From contig NZ_QKUF01000009.1 of assembly GCF_003253565.1 (NCBI RefSeq), positions 62,001 through 126,000 of the forward strand: DNA of 64,000 nucleotides, read 5' to 3'. The stretch is from Thermosporothrix hazakensis. GTDB lineage: Bacteria > Chloroflexota > Ktedonobacteria > Ktedonobacterales > Ktedonobacteraceae. Positions 52,301 to 60,388 of the stretch are shown here, one piece after another; the first letter of the stretch is position 1; every line of letters begins with the position of its first letter. The translations under genes were made by a program, and so were the position numbers. A model generated the notes under the pieces. It was not told the DNA's origin. It saw only the letters and a program-made list of their open reading frames with translations, and searched no databases.

Positions 52301-52373
52301 GCTTGGCGTCAATACGCGGCAGCAGGCATGCTCAGTTGCCAGAGCGCTCCAGCTCTTGCCTCAGCAGAAGTAG
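49344..52373 (+). CDS. LuxR/MalT-type ATP-dependent regulator with N-terminal GYWY module
   Basis: A 1009-residue STAND-type regulator. Residues ~1-95 form a separate module (ELQTAGKTCLYRSETEDADW; RGSGYWYGYRRRNGRTHKLY; IG). The NTPase follows: Walker A VTAPAGSGKTTVVCQWLQ (~155), Walker B LVLEDYH (~245), then SRSEPPLPLARFRARGELGE typical of MalT. A long helical TPR region spans ~450-930. The C-terminal HTH is ARELHVLRLLASGLSYRDIA, then VSVNTIKTQVSSIYRKLGVN. ATG 49344 has AAAGGAGGG 6 bases upstream. Architecture as in MalT plus the N-terminal module. Ligand unknown. Confidence 0.93.
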   Translation: MAQRGLTAIVWCEEEQAYELQTAGKTCLYRSETEDADWFSNLAACSGFRFVGRHGHMTVRKESRKRGSGYWYGYRRRNGRTHKLYIGRDAWLTLEHLERIAQKLAEETEAEPADPPLLAAKLRMPRLAASLIRRERLLELFDTLGERQMLLVTAPAGSGKTTVVCQWLQRQALPVAWVALDEADNDLSRFWRYVITACQTLHQDATCTARELLASLLQQPENALTLLLNALAESDQPGILVLEDYHLITMPRIHETLAFFLEHLPPSLHVLLTSRSEPPLPLARFRARGELGEVQASDLRFSLEEERLFLRQFLERLPDEKTLHRLDARLEGWAAGLRLLALALQGRQSLRELDRFAGSTRPLREYFVTEALNAQPEPLQRFLLLTGGLPRVAGSLCDAVLGLADEGTYLLERLYQSGLFLEPLDSEGRWYRYHPLFAEAMQAEARRRLGDEAVQATLEQASFWFEQEGLLVDAVECSLQVRDMERAAALILRMVSESQFRVGLRYFHLVNEHYTLLRWLKQLPKPLLWRYPLLCLRYAEAQLFAALLNNRPPQEMKELEEPLQRAEQGFRSEGNLSRLGEVFAFRATLARQRGEMREAVTWAHQALTWLLPEEQGWRSSCLGIIGIGALYEGHLLDASRYFAEALANAEKSGNKGLARAQFALQGAVLVARGRLRQAAAHYQHALLEASKQGDQDDVMRLRLNLAAIHYEWNEVENAREAVQEIQTYAGRIGDEELFMHAELLLARLEQAGNQSEHAIQRLQALLERLQALDWPLRLSLLSEVRLALVQLYWLNGNLEAVRQWANDRQRDRHAHRRLLHEREECMVARLALAEGRCADAHAILAPLLDAALQDDRQGDVLEIRLLLAQATKQQTSRSLLHAALQQARAESGVQFLRRFLDEGPALLSLLQQHAPHFHERPLQLVIQKIVRAADSAQPAEPVEPLSARELHVLRLLASGLSYRDIARALFVSVNTIKTQVSSIYRKLGVNTRQQACSVARALQLLPQQK

Positions 52374-52598
52374 TGAGAAAGCTTTTTGTTGTGTTTGCGG
52401 TGAACTCACAGAGCAGTCACAAACGTGATCTACTCTATAGAGGGAAAACAACACGTCGATAGCAAAAAGCGAAGCGTAAGAGCGCATACTATAGTTGAGT
52501 TTACAGATGGTGGAAAGTGTTTTTCCTGCTTTCTATTTGAGAATGGATGAATGACTATCGAGTAGAAGGAGAGGCCTTCTCTAAAAGGAGCGACCCCG
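52374..52598. other. Intergenic region before the PAS kinase
   Basis: 225 bases with no gene; it should hold the promoter of the kinase, of which only TATAGAG- and TACTATAG-like sequences are visible and no consensus pair was found. Confidence 0.35.
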
Positions 52599-55394
52599 AT
52601 GACCAGGTCTTTCAATAAAAAGAAGAATCTCCCCTCTGTTTCGCCAGATATAGTTCAGCAGGTGGGGGAGTCACCGCTGTGCCTTTCTCGCCCTACCTCC
52701 ATGCATCGACTTGACCTTGAAGGGAAGCCACTTCTTTCCTCGACTGAAAGCCCTGCCACTGTGACCGCAGAAGAGCAGGAATGGCTCCACTTCTGGCAAC
52801 GATACGCGCCATTACAGAAAGAAGATATGCTGAAGGATGCACGATCAGGAAAGATAAAAACAGTTACCTGCGATATGCGTGACGAAAAGGGTGAGAGGCA
52901 TTGGTGGGATGTGACGATTCTGCCTGTTTTTGGCGCTCAGGGCGCATTGAATCATTTTCTTGTTCTTACCAGTGAGGTAACAGCATATCATCAGATACAA
53001 GCTGCATTGGAAGAACAATTGCGCTTGGCTCAGTTGAACATGGATGTTAGCATAGCGCTTACCCGCGAGTTGTCCTTGCAGGAGATGTTGAAACACTGTG
53101 CCGCAGCGCTTGTCAAGAACCTTGGAGCAGAGCGGGCCTGTATCTGGACGCTTGATGAGCAAGAAAAGGTGCTGGAGCTTCAGGCGGATGCCGGGGTGCC
53201 CATAGAGAACCGGGTTGAGCATATGCGCATTCCGCTTCAATCGAAGCTTATAGGGGAGATCGTGCAAACGAAGCGGCCCATCCTGACCAACTCCCTGCTT
53301 GACGATATCGCTCCCGAGGGCCGGGAAGCAATCCAGAAAGCGGGGATGGTGGCTTTTGCTGGCTTCCCCTTGATGATTGAGCAGCGGGCCGTCGGGGTAA
53401 TGGTTGTGTTCACACGCAATCCGCTGACCGGGGCAACGTTCCATGCAATGGAGTCAGTGTCGCTTGGCATCGCACTCGGTATTGAGCGGAAGAACGTGGA
53501 GGAGGGACAGAAGCGGATGGGATTGCTTATTGAGCAATCAACGAATGCGATCTGTGCCGTCTCTCTGGATGGCTATTTGCTGCAATATAATCCTGCCTGT
53601 AGCAGGATGCTTGGTCTTCCGGCTCAGTCTGCACCCCGTTCGCTCCGGCTGCTGGATTGTTTTCCGCAGAAGGTGCGTCAGCGTTTGCAGGAGGCGCTGA
53701 GGCAGGTACACGAGACAGGGCAATGGGAGGGCGAGCTTGAGCTGCGGAATGCGAGTAGCGGCAAAGAGATAGTGATTGCGCTCAGCATCATTTTAGTTGC
53801 CGATCCTCAGAGCCGGCGGTCTGGCTGGTTGGCTCTGGCGGCTCATGATATCACAGCTCAAAAGCATGTGGAAAGCACCCTCAAGAAGAGCGAGGAGATG
53901 TTTCGGACGCTGGCAAATCAGGCTCCTATGATTATCTGGCGCTCAGATGAGCATGGCAATGTCATCTATGCAAATGAGCTATGGAAGCGTTTCACGGGTT
54001 TGGAGGTGAAAGAGGGAGAGGATAGCATGAGCTGGCTTTCACTACTTCACCCTGAAGATCGGTCAAGGATTATAGAAGCGCGTACGGCTGCACATAAAGC
54101 TCGTCGAACGTATCAGGATCAGGCGCGTATGCGTCGTGCGGATGGAGAGTATCGTACCCTGGTTGTTACCGGTTCTCCCTGTTATGATGCCCGGGGCACG
54201 TTTTCCGGCTTTATCGGCGTGAACATGGATATCACGGAGCGTCAGCGGGCAGAGGAAGAGCGTACTCGCTTGCTGCACTCGCTGGCTGTGGAGCGGTCGC
54301 GTTTTGAAGAGGTGCTGCGGAACCTGCCTTCTGGCGTGCTGATTGCTGAAGCGCCTTCGGGGCGTATCATGATGGGAAACGAGCAGGTTGAACGAATTTT
54401 TCGTGGAAAGCTATTTTATGCAGAAAACGTAGAACAGTACAATGAGTGGACTGGCTGGCATCTGGATGGAACGCCAATGCAACCGCATGAATGGCCGCTT
54501 GCTCGCGCTGTACATGGGGAATATGCGACAGAGACTGTGAAGTACCTGCGTGGTGATGGCACTATCGGCTTTATTACCATGAGCGGTGCTCCTATTAAAG
54601 ATGAGCATAATAATACTGTTGCTGGTGTTGTGGTTATAAATGATATTACCGAACAGAAGATGTTAGAGCGTAAACAGGAAGCTTTCTTCAGCATCATCTC
54701 ACATGAGCTCAAGACGCCTCTGACCGCCATTCAGGGGAATGTCCAGCTCGCGATGCGGCGTATCAAGCGGATAGAGCAACGAGAGGAGCTGCCCGAACAC
54801 CTGGCGCAATCGTTTGATGACATACAGGGCTTCCTTGATCGCTGTCAGCAGCAGCTTCGGGTGCAGAATCGGCTGATTAACGATCTGCTTGATATCTCGC
54901 GGGCGCAAAGCGACAGGTTGGAGATACACCCGAGCCTCTGTGACCTCTACGAGCTTGTCACTGAAACGGTGCTTGATCAGCAGAGTGCTCAGCCGCAACG
55001 CGAGATTCGGCTTGAGCTGCCGCCAAAGGAGCGGATTCAGGTGAAGGCCGATCGCGATCGAATCGGTCAGGTGTTGCTGAACTATCTGACGAACGCGCTG
55101 AAGTATTCGCCTGTTGATAAGCCTGTGACAGTTGGACTGGATGTGGAGCCGCGACAGGTGCGGGTCTGGGTTCGTGATCAGGGGCCGGGACTCTCGCCGA
55201 AGGCGCAGCGACAGGTCTGGGAACAGTTCTACCAGGAGCCAACCATACAGGCAAGTAGTAAGATCGGTGTGGGTCTGGGCCTGGGCCTCTACATCTGCCA
55301 GAAGCTCATCAGAGATCATCAGGGAGAAGTCGGTGTTGATAGTAAAGAGGGTGAGGGTTCGACTTTCTGGTTCACCCTGCCATTGTCTGAGTAG
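52599..55394 (+). CDS. PAS/GAF sensor histidine kinase, cytosolic
   Basis: A 931-residue soluble hybrid-sensor kinase without TM helices. The order is an N-terminal degenerate PAS (~residues 60-130), GAF (ELSLQEMLKHCAAALVKNLG to GIALGIERKNVEEG, ~155-305), PAS (IEQSTNAICAVSLDGYLLQY, ~315), PAS (LANQAPMIIWRSDEHGNVIY, ~440) with PAC GFIGVNMDITERQRAEEE, and PAS (LRNLPSGVLIAEAPSGRIMM, ~570). HisKA: FFSIISHELKTPLTAIQGNV (~695); N-box LLNYLTNALKYSP; G-boxes VRDQGPGLSPKAQ and GVGLGLGLYICQKLIRDHQG. AAAAGGAG lies 8 bases upstream. An orphan kinase: no receiver is fused or adjacent. Confidence 0.94.
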   Translation: MTRSFNKKKNLPSVSPDIVQQVGESPLCLSRPTSMHRLDLEGKPLLSSTESPATVTAEEQEWLHFWQRYAPLQKEDMLKDARSGKIKTVTCDMRDEKGERHWWDVTILPVFGAQGALNHFLVLTSEVTAYHQIQAALEEQLRLAQLNMDVSIALTRELSLQEMLKHCAAALVKNLGAERACIWTLDEQEKVLELQADAGVPIENRVEHMRIPLQSKLIGEIVQTKRPILTNSLLDDIAPEGREAIQKAGMVAFAGFPLMIEQRAVGVMVVFTRNPLTGATFHAMESVSLGIALGIERKNVEEGQKRMGLLIEQSTNAICAVSLDGYLLQYNPACSRMLGLPAQSAPRSLRLLDCFPQKVRQRLQEALRQVHETGQWEGELELRNASSGKEIVIALSIILVADPQSRRSGWLALAAHDITAQKHVESTLKKSEEMFRTLANQAPMIIWRSDEHGNVIYANELWKRFTGLEVKEGEDSMSWLSLLHPEDRSRIIEARTAAHKARRTYQDQARMRRADGEYRTLVVTGSPCYDARGTFSGFIGVNMDITERQRAEEERTRLLHSLAVERSRFEEVLRNLPSGVLIAEAPSGRIMMGNEQVERIFRGKLFYAENVEQYNEWTGWHLDGTPMQPHEWPLARAVHGEYATETVKYLRGDGTIGFITMSGAPIKDEHNNTVAGVVVINDITEQKMLERKQEAFFSIISHELKTPLTAIQGNVQLAMRRIKRIEQREELPEHLAQSFDDIQGFLDRCQQQLRVQNRLINDLLDISRAQSDRLEIHPSLCDLYELVTETVLDQQSAQPQREIRLELPPKERIQVKADRDRIGQVLLNYLTNALKYSPVDKPVTVGLDVEPRQVRVWVRDQGPGLSPKAQRQVWEQFYQEPTIQASSKIGVGLGLGLYICQKLIRDHQGEVGVDSKEGEGSTFWFTLPLSE

Positions 55395-55395
55395 G

Positions 55396-57138
55396 TCAGC
55401 GGGCTCCGGAAGCACCTTCGGAGCCTTTTTCTTCTGTCGGGAAATGGTACCGATCTGCACGTATTGCATCTATGTATGCCGTCACATCTTCTTCAGGATA
55501 TCCAAGATAGGTGAGCGTCTGGCGCACGATCTCAAGCCCCCCTTCCAGTTCAGGGTGAATGACATCGGTCGCACCGAGCGCGAAGAGCTGCTGTATACCC
55601 GCTCTGGTGGCGGCCCGAACGATGATCGGCACACCGGGAGCCATCTCATGAACATTCGCGACCACGATTTGAGCGCTGGTTTCATCAGGCAGAGTGATGA
55701 CAACTGCACGCGCATCTTCAACATGGGCATAGCGAAGAATTTCGGAGTTTGCGGCGTCTCCATAGAGAACGGGGATGTGATGACGCTCTAGCTGCTCAAC
55801 GCGCTCTACATCGAGATCTACGACCAGATGTGGAATATGCAGTTGTGTCAGCACGCTGACCATATGCTCGCCGACCCTGCCATAGCCGATAACGATGACG
55901 TGCTGATACATGCTGCGGTCTTCTAGCGTCTTGGGGATCTGACGTTCAAAGAGCCGCCAGAGCGGAGGAACGTGCTGTATCCCTGCTCTCAATGGCCGAA
56001 TCAGCCAGAAGAGCAGCGGGTTCAGGAGGATCGAGAGGAGTGCCCCGGCCAGTAGCAATGAATACTGCTCCTTTGCCATCAAGCCCAGGGCGATGCTGGT
56101 TTCGCCGAGGATAAACGAGAACTCACCGATCTGGCTGCGCCCGGCTGCCAGCTCCAGGGTTGTCGTTGCTGAGCGAATGAAAAAGGCACCCTGAAGCAGC
56201 GTCAGAAGCCATTTCCCGCCGATAATCAGCGCGGTAATGATGAGCACCATGCTGCTTGCTGTCCAGAACGAGGAGACATTGACCAGCATCCCCACGGAGA
56301 CAAAAAAGAGGGCAGTGAACATCTCGCGAAAGGGCAGTATCTCGGCGCTTGCCTGCTGTGAGAGCCGCGATTCATTGATGACGACCCCTGCCAGGAACGC
56401 GCCCAGAGCCAGCGAAACCCCGAAAAGGAGCGATGCGCCAACCGCCGTCCCGAGCGTAATCACAATGATCGCAACGGTAAAGAGCTCATGTGAACGAACG
56501 TGCGCCAGATGCGCGAGGAGCCAGGGAATCAGGCGCGCACCAACAACCAGCATCAGCACAATAAACGCGAGTGCCTTCAGCAGCGCTAGCCCCGTAATCT
56601 GCCACCAGGTGCTGGAAGCCGCGGCGGAGAAGGTGGGCAGCAGGACCAGGATCAGCACCGCCAGAATATCTTCAAAGACCAGCCAGCCAAGTGCGATACG
56701 GCCCGCGAGGCTGTTGAGGATCCCGCGATCCATAAAGTTACGGAGCATAACAACCGTGCTGGCAATCGAGATCGCGATCCCGAGCAATACGCCTGAGGTC
56801 AGCGACCAGCCCCACAAGCGTGAGAGCCATAGGACCAGCAGCGTGATGACTCCGGTTTGGAGTAATGCCCCGGGAAACGCAATTGCTCGCACCGCCCATA
56901 GATCTCGAATCGAGAAGTGCAGGCCGACATCGAAGAGCAGAAAGATTACCCCGAGCTCGGCGAGCTGCTGAATGGTGTTCAGATCACCCGATGGCCCCGG
57001 CGTAAGCGGGCCAATGACGACGCCTGCCAGCAGGTAACCAGCCATCGGGGGAAAACGGAGCTTATGGGCCAGAAAACCGCCAATAAAGGCCGCCGCCAGA
57101 GCCAGCGTCATATTAATGAGTATTGGAAAACCGTGCAT
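55396..57138 (-). CDS. CPA2-family cation:proton antiporter with TrkA-N domain
   Basis: A 580-residue KefB/YbaL-type transporter. The 12-13 helix antiporter domain starts with LAAAFIGGFLAHKLRFPPMA and GYLLAGVVIGP and includes ELGVIFLLFDVGLHFS (~residue 65-80) with the transport Asp. The TrkA-N (RCK) domain starts at HVIVIGYGRVGEHMVSVLTQ (~410) and runs through VLYGDAANSEILRYAHVEDA. K+ or Na+ export coupled to H+ is expected. Its last codons overlap the terminator of the convergent kinase. A role in pH or osmotic balance is inferred. Confidence 0.93.
   Translation of the reverse strand: MHGFPILINMTLALAAAFIGGFLAHKLRFPPMAGYLLAGVVIGPLTPGPSGDLNTIQQLAELGVIFLLFDVGLHFSIRDLWAVRAIAFPGALLQTGVITLLVLWLSRLWGWSLTSGVLLGIAISIASTVVMLRNFMDRGILNSLAGRIALGWLVFEDILAVLILVLLPTFSAAASSTWWQITGLALLKALAFIVLMLVVGARLIPWLLAHLAHVRSHELFTVAIIVITLGTAVGASLLFGVSLALGAFLAGVVINESRLSQQASAEILPFREMFTALFFVSVGMLVNVSSFWTASSMVLIITALIIGGKWLLTLLQGAFFIRSATTTLELAAGRSQIGEFSFILGETSIALGLMAKEQYSLLLAGALLSILLNPLLFWLIRPLRAGIQHVPPLWRLFERQIPKTLEDRSMYQHVIVIGYGRVGEHMVSVLTQLHIPHLVVDLDVERVEQLERHHIPVLYGDAANSEILRYAHVEDARAVVITLPDETSAQIVVANVHEMAPGVPIIVRAATRAGIQQLFALGATDVIHPELEGGLEIVRQTLTYLGYPEEDVTAYIDAIRADRYHFPTEEKGSEGASGAR
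55402..55430 (+). terminator. Terminator of the PAS kinase, inside the antiporter coding end
   Basis: GGCTCCG (55402-55408) and CGGAGCC (55419-55425) are followed by TTTTT (55426-55430). The stop codons of the two convergent genes (55394 and 55396) are adjacent, so the plus-strand terminator is encoded by the last codons of the antiporter. Confidence 0.85.
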
Positions 57139-57252
57139 GCCGCTCTCTATCTGACGTTATGGGTGGGCGCACTGCTACAAACATGTATAGTAAAAGAAGA
57201 ATGGGTCTCTCTTTATTGTACCTGGTCGATTGAGAAGCGCTTTGGGGCTGCA

Positions 57253-57290
57253 TAAAAAAGCGCCGGATCCCGGAGCAGGTGTTTCCGGCG
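57253..57290 (-). terminator. Terminator of the csoR gene
   Basis: On the minus strand CGCCGGA pairs with TCCGGCG (plus 57261-57267 and 57284-57290) and is followed by CTTTTTTAT. It separates the csoR gene from the antiporter gene downstream. Confidence 0.85.
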
Positions 57291-57324
57291 TTTGGGGTGT
57301 GATATTGTATGGAGGGTGCTTCTG

Positions 57325-57609
57325 TCAGGACATGCGAGTATAGCGCTGAAGAATCTGTATAATCTCCTTGATCTTCTCTTCTCCCTTTCCTTCTTGAATT
57401 GCCTCTGTCACACAATGATTCATGTGCCTCTCAATGAGCTTCAGCGCAACCTGATTCAGGGCTGATTGTGCGCCGGCAATCTGGGTGAGAATATCGATGC
57501 AATATTGATCTTCGTCTACCATACGTTGAATGCCGCGCACCTGCCCTTCGATGCGGCGCAGGCGTGTCAGCAATTTTTGTTTTTCGTCTGTGGTGTGATG
57601 TGATGCCAT
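57325..57609 (-). CDS. csoR: CsoR-family copper-sensing repressor
   Basis: A 94-residue all-helical metal sensor (DUF156/CsoR). LLTRLRRIEGQVRGIQRMVD is the family N-terminal helix. The Cu(I) ligands are all present: Cys in DQYCIDILTQIAGAQSAL (~37), His and Cys in ERHMNHC (~62 and 66). ATG 57609 has GAAGGAGT 4-5 bases upstream; longer frames lack support. It sits next to the copB-type ATPase, and both promoters carry ATACCCCC-type sites. Cu(I) binding should release the repressor. Confidence 0.93.
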   Translation of the reverse strand: MASHHTTDEKQKLLTRLRRIEGQVRGIQRMVDEDQYCIDILTQIAGAQSALNQVALKLIERHMNHCVTEAIQEGKGEEKIKEIIQILQRYTRMS

Positions 57610-57631
57610 GATACTCCTTCGTATGTTCTCG

Positions 57632-57675
57632 ATACCCCCGCACCCTATCATAAGAGAATGCGGGGAGGTTGTCAA
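57632..57675 (-). promoter_or_regulatory. csoR promoter with a dyad around the -10
   Basis: On the minus strand TTGACA (57675-57670), 17 bases and TATGAT (57652-57647). The dyad CCCCGCA / TGCGGGG (57636-57642 / 57659-57665) flanks the -10, and ATACCCCC (57632-57639) matches the copB operator half-site. Autorepression by CsoR is likely. Confidence 0.75.
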
Positions 57676-57688
57676 GCCGAAGTGGAAA

Positions 57689-57712
57689 GGAACCCGGGTA
57701 TTCCCGAGTTCC
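57689..57712 (-). terminator. Terminator of the copper ATPase gene
   Basis: GGAACCCGGG (57689-57698) pairs with CCCGAGTTCC (57703-57712), a 10-bp stem with one mismatch and a 4-base loop. On the minus strand the tail is TTTCC. Confidence 0.7.
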
Positions 57713-57727
57713 CTTTGTAAGCGCTTG

Positions 57728-59905
57728 TCAGGCGCTCTGATCGTTCAGACGCAGGCCCCGAAGCAACTGAGCATTCAGTGCAACAATGATGGTCGAGAGC
57801 GACATCAGCACTGCGCCAAATGCTGGCGGAAGCACAAAGCCAAGCGGTGCAAGGACTCCTGCGGCCAGCGGAAGCGCGATCACGTTGTAACCGGCTGCCC
57901 AGGCCAGATTTTGCAGCATTTTTCGGTAACTGGCCTTACTCAGGGTGATGATGCGCAGGATATCGCGTGGATCATTTTTCACCAGCACGATTCCGGCAGA
58001 GGCCCGAGCGACATCTGTGCCCGCACCGATTGCGATCCCGACATCTGCCTGAGCCAGCGCAGGAGCGTCGTTGACACCATCACCCACCATTGCCACCTTC
58101 GCCCCGGAGCGCTGCAATTCCCTGACCTTCTCGCTTTTATGTTCCGGCAAGACCTGAGCGAATACTTCATCTATATCAAGCTCTTTTGCCACCCACTCAG
58201 CCACCTCCTGCGAGTCTCCGGTGAGCATTGCAACCCGGATACCCTGCTTTTTCAGCGCTGCCACGGCTTCCCGGCTCTCCGGGCGGATCACGTCGGCCAG
58301 CGCGAATGCTGCCTGTACGGTACGCTCTTCGAGCAAGTACACAACGGTCTGACCGCTGTGCCCCCACGCGCGCACCGTGTCTACGAATGCCGTCGGTAGT
58401 TGTACGCCTGCCTGTGCCAGCAAGCGTGGTCCGCCAACCTGGAACGTGCGTCCCTCGATTTGCGCTTGCACGCCTCGGCCGGGCAGGGCCTGGAACTGGC
58501 TGACCTGTGGCAGCGACAGATGACGCTCCCGGGCGGCGCTCATCAGGGCGCGGGCGATAATGTGTTCGCTATCGCCTTCAATGGCGGCGGCGCGGGCCAG
58601 CGCCTCGTCTTCGCGCACTGTTGGCTGTGTCAGCATGCGAACCAGCCCCTGTTCTCCTTTTGTCAAGGTGCCGGTCTTATCAAAGATGACGGCGTTCAAC
58701 TTGCGAGCCTGCTCCAGAGCCAGGCGGTCGCGAACCAGAATCCCGTTTCTGGCTGAGAGCGCTGTAGAGATCGCGATGACCAGCGGAATGGCCAGGCCAA
58801 GCGCGTGAGGGCAGGCGACAACCAGTGTTGTGACGACGCGTTCCAGCGTTACATCATTGAAGCCCTGAGCAATGGTCCAGGCGATCAGCGTGATGAGTGC
58901 GACCCCGGCGGCGACGAAGGTGAGCCAGTAGGCGGCTCGATCAGCCAGCGCCTGAGCCTGACTGCGGCTTTGCTGTGCCTCTTCGACCAGGCGCATGATG
59001 CCGGCGAGCATCGTTTTCTCACCTGTACGCACGACGCGCACGCGCAATGAACCACTTCCGTTGACCGTTCCGGCGATGACCTCTTCGCCCGGCTGCTTGT
59101 GTTGCGGGCGCGACTCACCGGTAATCATGCTCTCATTGACCTGGCTTTCGCCTTCAAGAACCACGGAATCGGCTGGAATCTGGCTTCCCGGGCGTACCAG
59201 CAGCACATCATCCATTTGAAGGGCGCTGACCGGTACCTTCTCGGTGCCCGATGGCGTGATGCGTTCAGCAACGTCTGGAAGGAGCTTTGCCAGCTCTTTC
59301 AGGGCGCTCTGGGCGCTACCGATGGCCCTCATCTCCATCCAGTGACCAAGCAACATGATGGTGACCAGGGTTGCCATCTCCCAGTAGAAGGGCATTCCGC
59401 TGACGAGTCCGAAGCTAACAGCCAGGCTATAGATGTAGGCGGTCGAGATCGCCAGCGCAACCAGCGTCATCATGCCGGGTTTGAAGACACGCAACTCATC
59501 AAACGCGCCTCGCAAGAAGACCCAACCACCATACCAGAAGATGACGCTGGCGAGGATGGGTTCAATCCAGGCCGAGCCGGGAAAGGTCGGGAGATGATAA
59601 CCAAGCATGTGCTGAACCATCTCCGCCAGGGCAACGACCGGGATCGACAGGACAAGCGAGATCCAGAAGGGGCGCTTGAACATCGCTTCACTATGCCCGG
59701 CGTGCTCCGAATGGCCTGCATGTCCTGTATGGCCCCCATGTTGCATAGGCGCATGCTGATTACCACTTTGCGTAATGTGCTGTTCATGATGCATATGATG
59801 ATGCTCTGCGTGTTGCTCATGGGAGTGCTGTTCATGCGCTGCCCTTGAGCCGTGGTGGACATTACGCGTTGCTGTCTCTGCGTGTTTTGAATGATTATGC
59901 TGCAT
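57728..59905 (-). CDS. copB: Copper-translocating P1B-type ATPase, CopB group
   Basis: A 725-residue P-type ATPase. The N-terminus (~residues 1-75) is His/Met-rich rather than a CxxC domain. The TM6 motif is CPH (VVACPHALGLAIPLV, ~355), the signature of the CopB subgroup (Cu(I)/Cu(II) or Ag+). Other motifs: ESMITGES in the actuator, phosphorylated Asp in DKTGTLTKG (~405), GDGVNDAPALAQADVG (~615). ATG 59905 is preferred since AAAAGGAT is 9 bases before it; the upstream TTG at 59914 is too near the SD. The promoter carries twin CsoR-type operators. Confidence 0.95.
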   Translation of the reverse strand: MQHNHSKHAETATRNVHHGSRAAHEQHSHEQHAEHHHMHHEQHITQSGNQHAPMQHGGHTGHAGHSEHAGHSEAMFKRPFWISLVLSIPVVALAEMVQHMLGYHLPTFPGSAWIEPILASVIFWYGGWVFLRGAFDELRVFKPGMMTLVALAISTAYIYSLAVSFGLVSGMPFYWEMATLVTIMLLGHWMEMRAIGSAQSALKELAKLLPDVAERITPSGTEKVPVSALQMDDVLLVRPGSQIPADSVVLEGESQVNESMITGESRPQHKQPGEEVIAGTVNGSGSLRVRVVRTGEKTMLAGIMRLVEEAQQSRSQAQALADRAAYWLTFVAAGVALITLIAWTIAQGFNDVTLERVVTTLVVACPHALGLAIPLVIAISTALSARNGILVRDRLALEQARKLNAVIFDKTGTLTKGEQGLVRMLTQPTVREDEALARAAAIEGDSEHIIARALMSAARERHLSLPQVSQFQALPGRGVQAQIEGRTFQVGGPRLLAQAGVQLPTAFVDTVRAWGHSGQTVVYLLEERTVQAAFALADVIRPESREAVAALKKQGIRVAMLTGDSQEVAEWVAKELDIDEVFAQVLPEHKSEKVRELQRSGAKVAMVGDGVNDAPALAQADVGIAIGAGTDVARASAGIVLVKNDPRDILRIITLSKASYRKMLQNLAWAAGYNVIALPLAAGVLAPLGFVLPPAFGAVLMSLSTIIVALNAQLLRGLRLNDQSA

Positions 59906-59956
59906 ATGATGCAAATCCTTTTCCTGAAAAGATCTGGAATAATTTCTTTATGATCT

Positions 59957-60006
59957 ATACCCCCGGCGGGTATGTATAGTATATATACCCTGACTGGGTA
60001 TGTCAA
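59957..60006 (-). promoter_or_regulatory. copB promoter with twin ATACCC-N5-GGGTAT operators
   Basis: On the minus strand TTGACA (60006-60001), 17 bases and TATACT (59983-59978). Operator A, ATACCCCCGGCGGGTAT (59957-59973), lies just downstream of the -10; operator B, ATACCCTGACTGGGTAT (59985-60001), fills the -35/-10 spacer. Their centres are 28 bases apart. This is the layout expected for CsoR repression. Confidence 0.85.
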
Positions 60007-60178
60007 GGGGTATGTGTGATGAATTTTGAAAATTGGCTGAAAAAGGCATCACCCATGCAGGAAGAAGCGCCGATAACAAGCGGTTGTAGTGCTTTGCGCC
60101 TGTAGTGAGATATCGGAGAACGTATAGGGTTCTCTGTATGATATATAGCTATAGGGGGTATACATTATTAAGAAAGGC
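60007..60178. other. Intergenic region with one more CsoR-like half-site
   Basis: GGGGGTAT (60154-60161) is the reverse of the ATACCCCC half-site seen at the csoR and copB promoters. No complete promoter or coding frame is recognised. A TATGAT (60137-60142) lies before the half-site. Confidence 0.45.
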
Positions 60179-60388
60179 ATGGATCAGGAAGAGAAAAAGC
60201 CCTCCCATGTTTGTTCTTTTTGCTCCTATTGCCCGAATCTCAGTGGAGCGGATTGCGGTTTGTTGTGTACACTGATTAGAAAGGGGAGGGAGATCATTTT
60301 ACCAGGCGCGAGAGAGGAGAGCAGCCATGCGCTATCGACTGGGAATAGATGTAGGCGGAACCAATACAGATGCGGTGCTGCTCAATGA
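60179..60388 (+). CDS. Possible small cysteine-rich protein
   Basis: A 69-codon frame with AAAGG 3-4 bases before its ATG. Residues ~12-31 contain six cysteines (VCSFCSYCPNLSGADCGLLC), a metal-thiolate-like density. It begins 18 bases after a CsoR-like half-site (GGGGGTAT). It overlaps the hydantoinase start by 62 bases out of frame, and its C-terminus has no recognisable character. It may be a short copper-responsive peptide or only a chance frame. Confidence 0.25.
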   Translation: MDQEEKKPSHVCSFCSYCPNLSGADCGLLCTLIRKGREIILPGAREESSHALSTGNRCRRNQYRCGAAQ

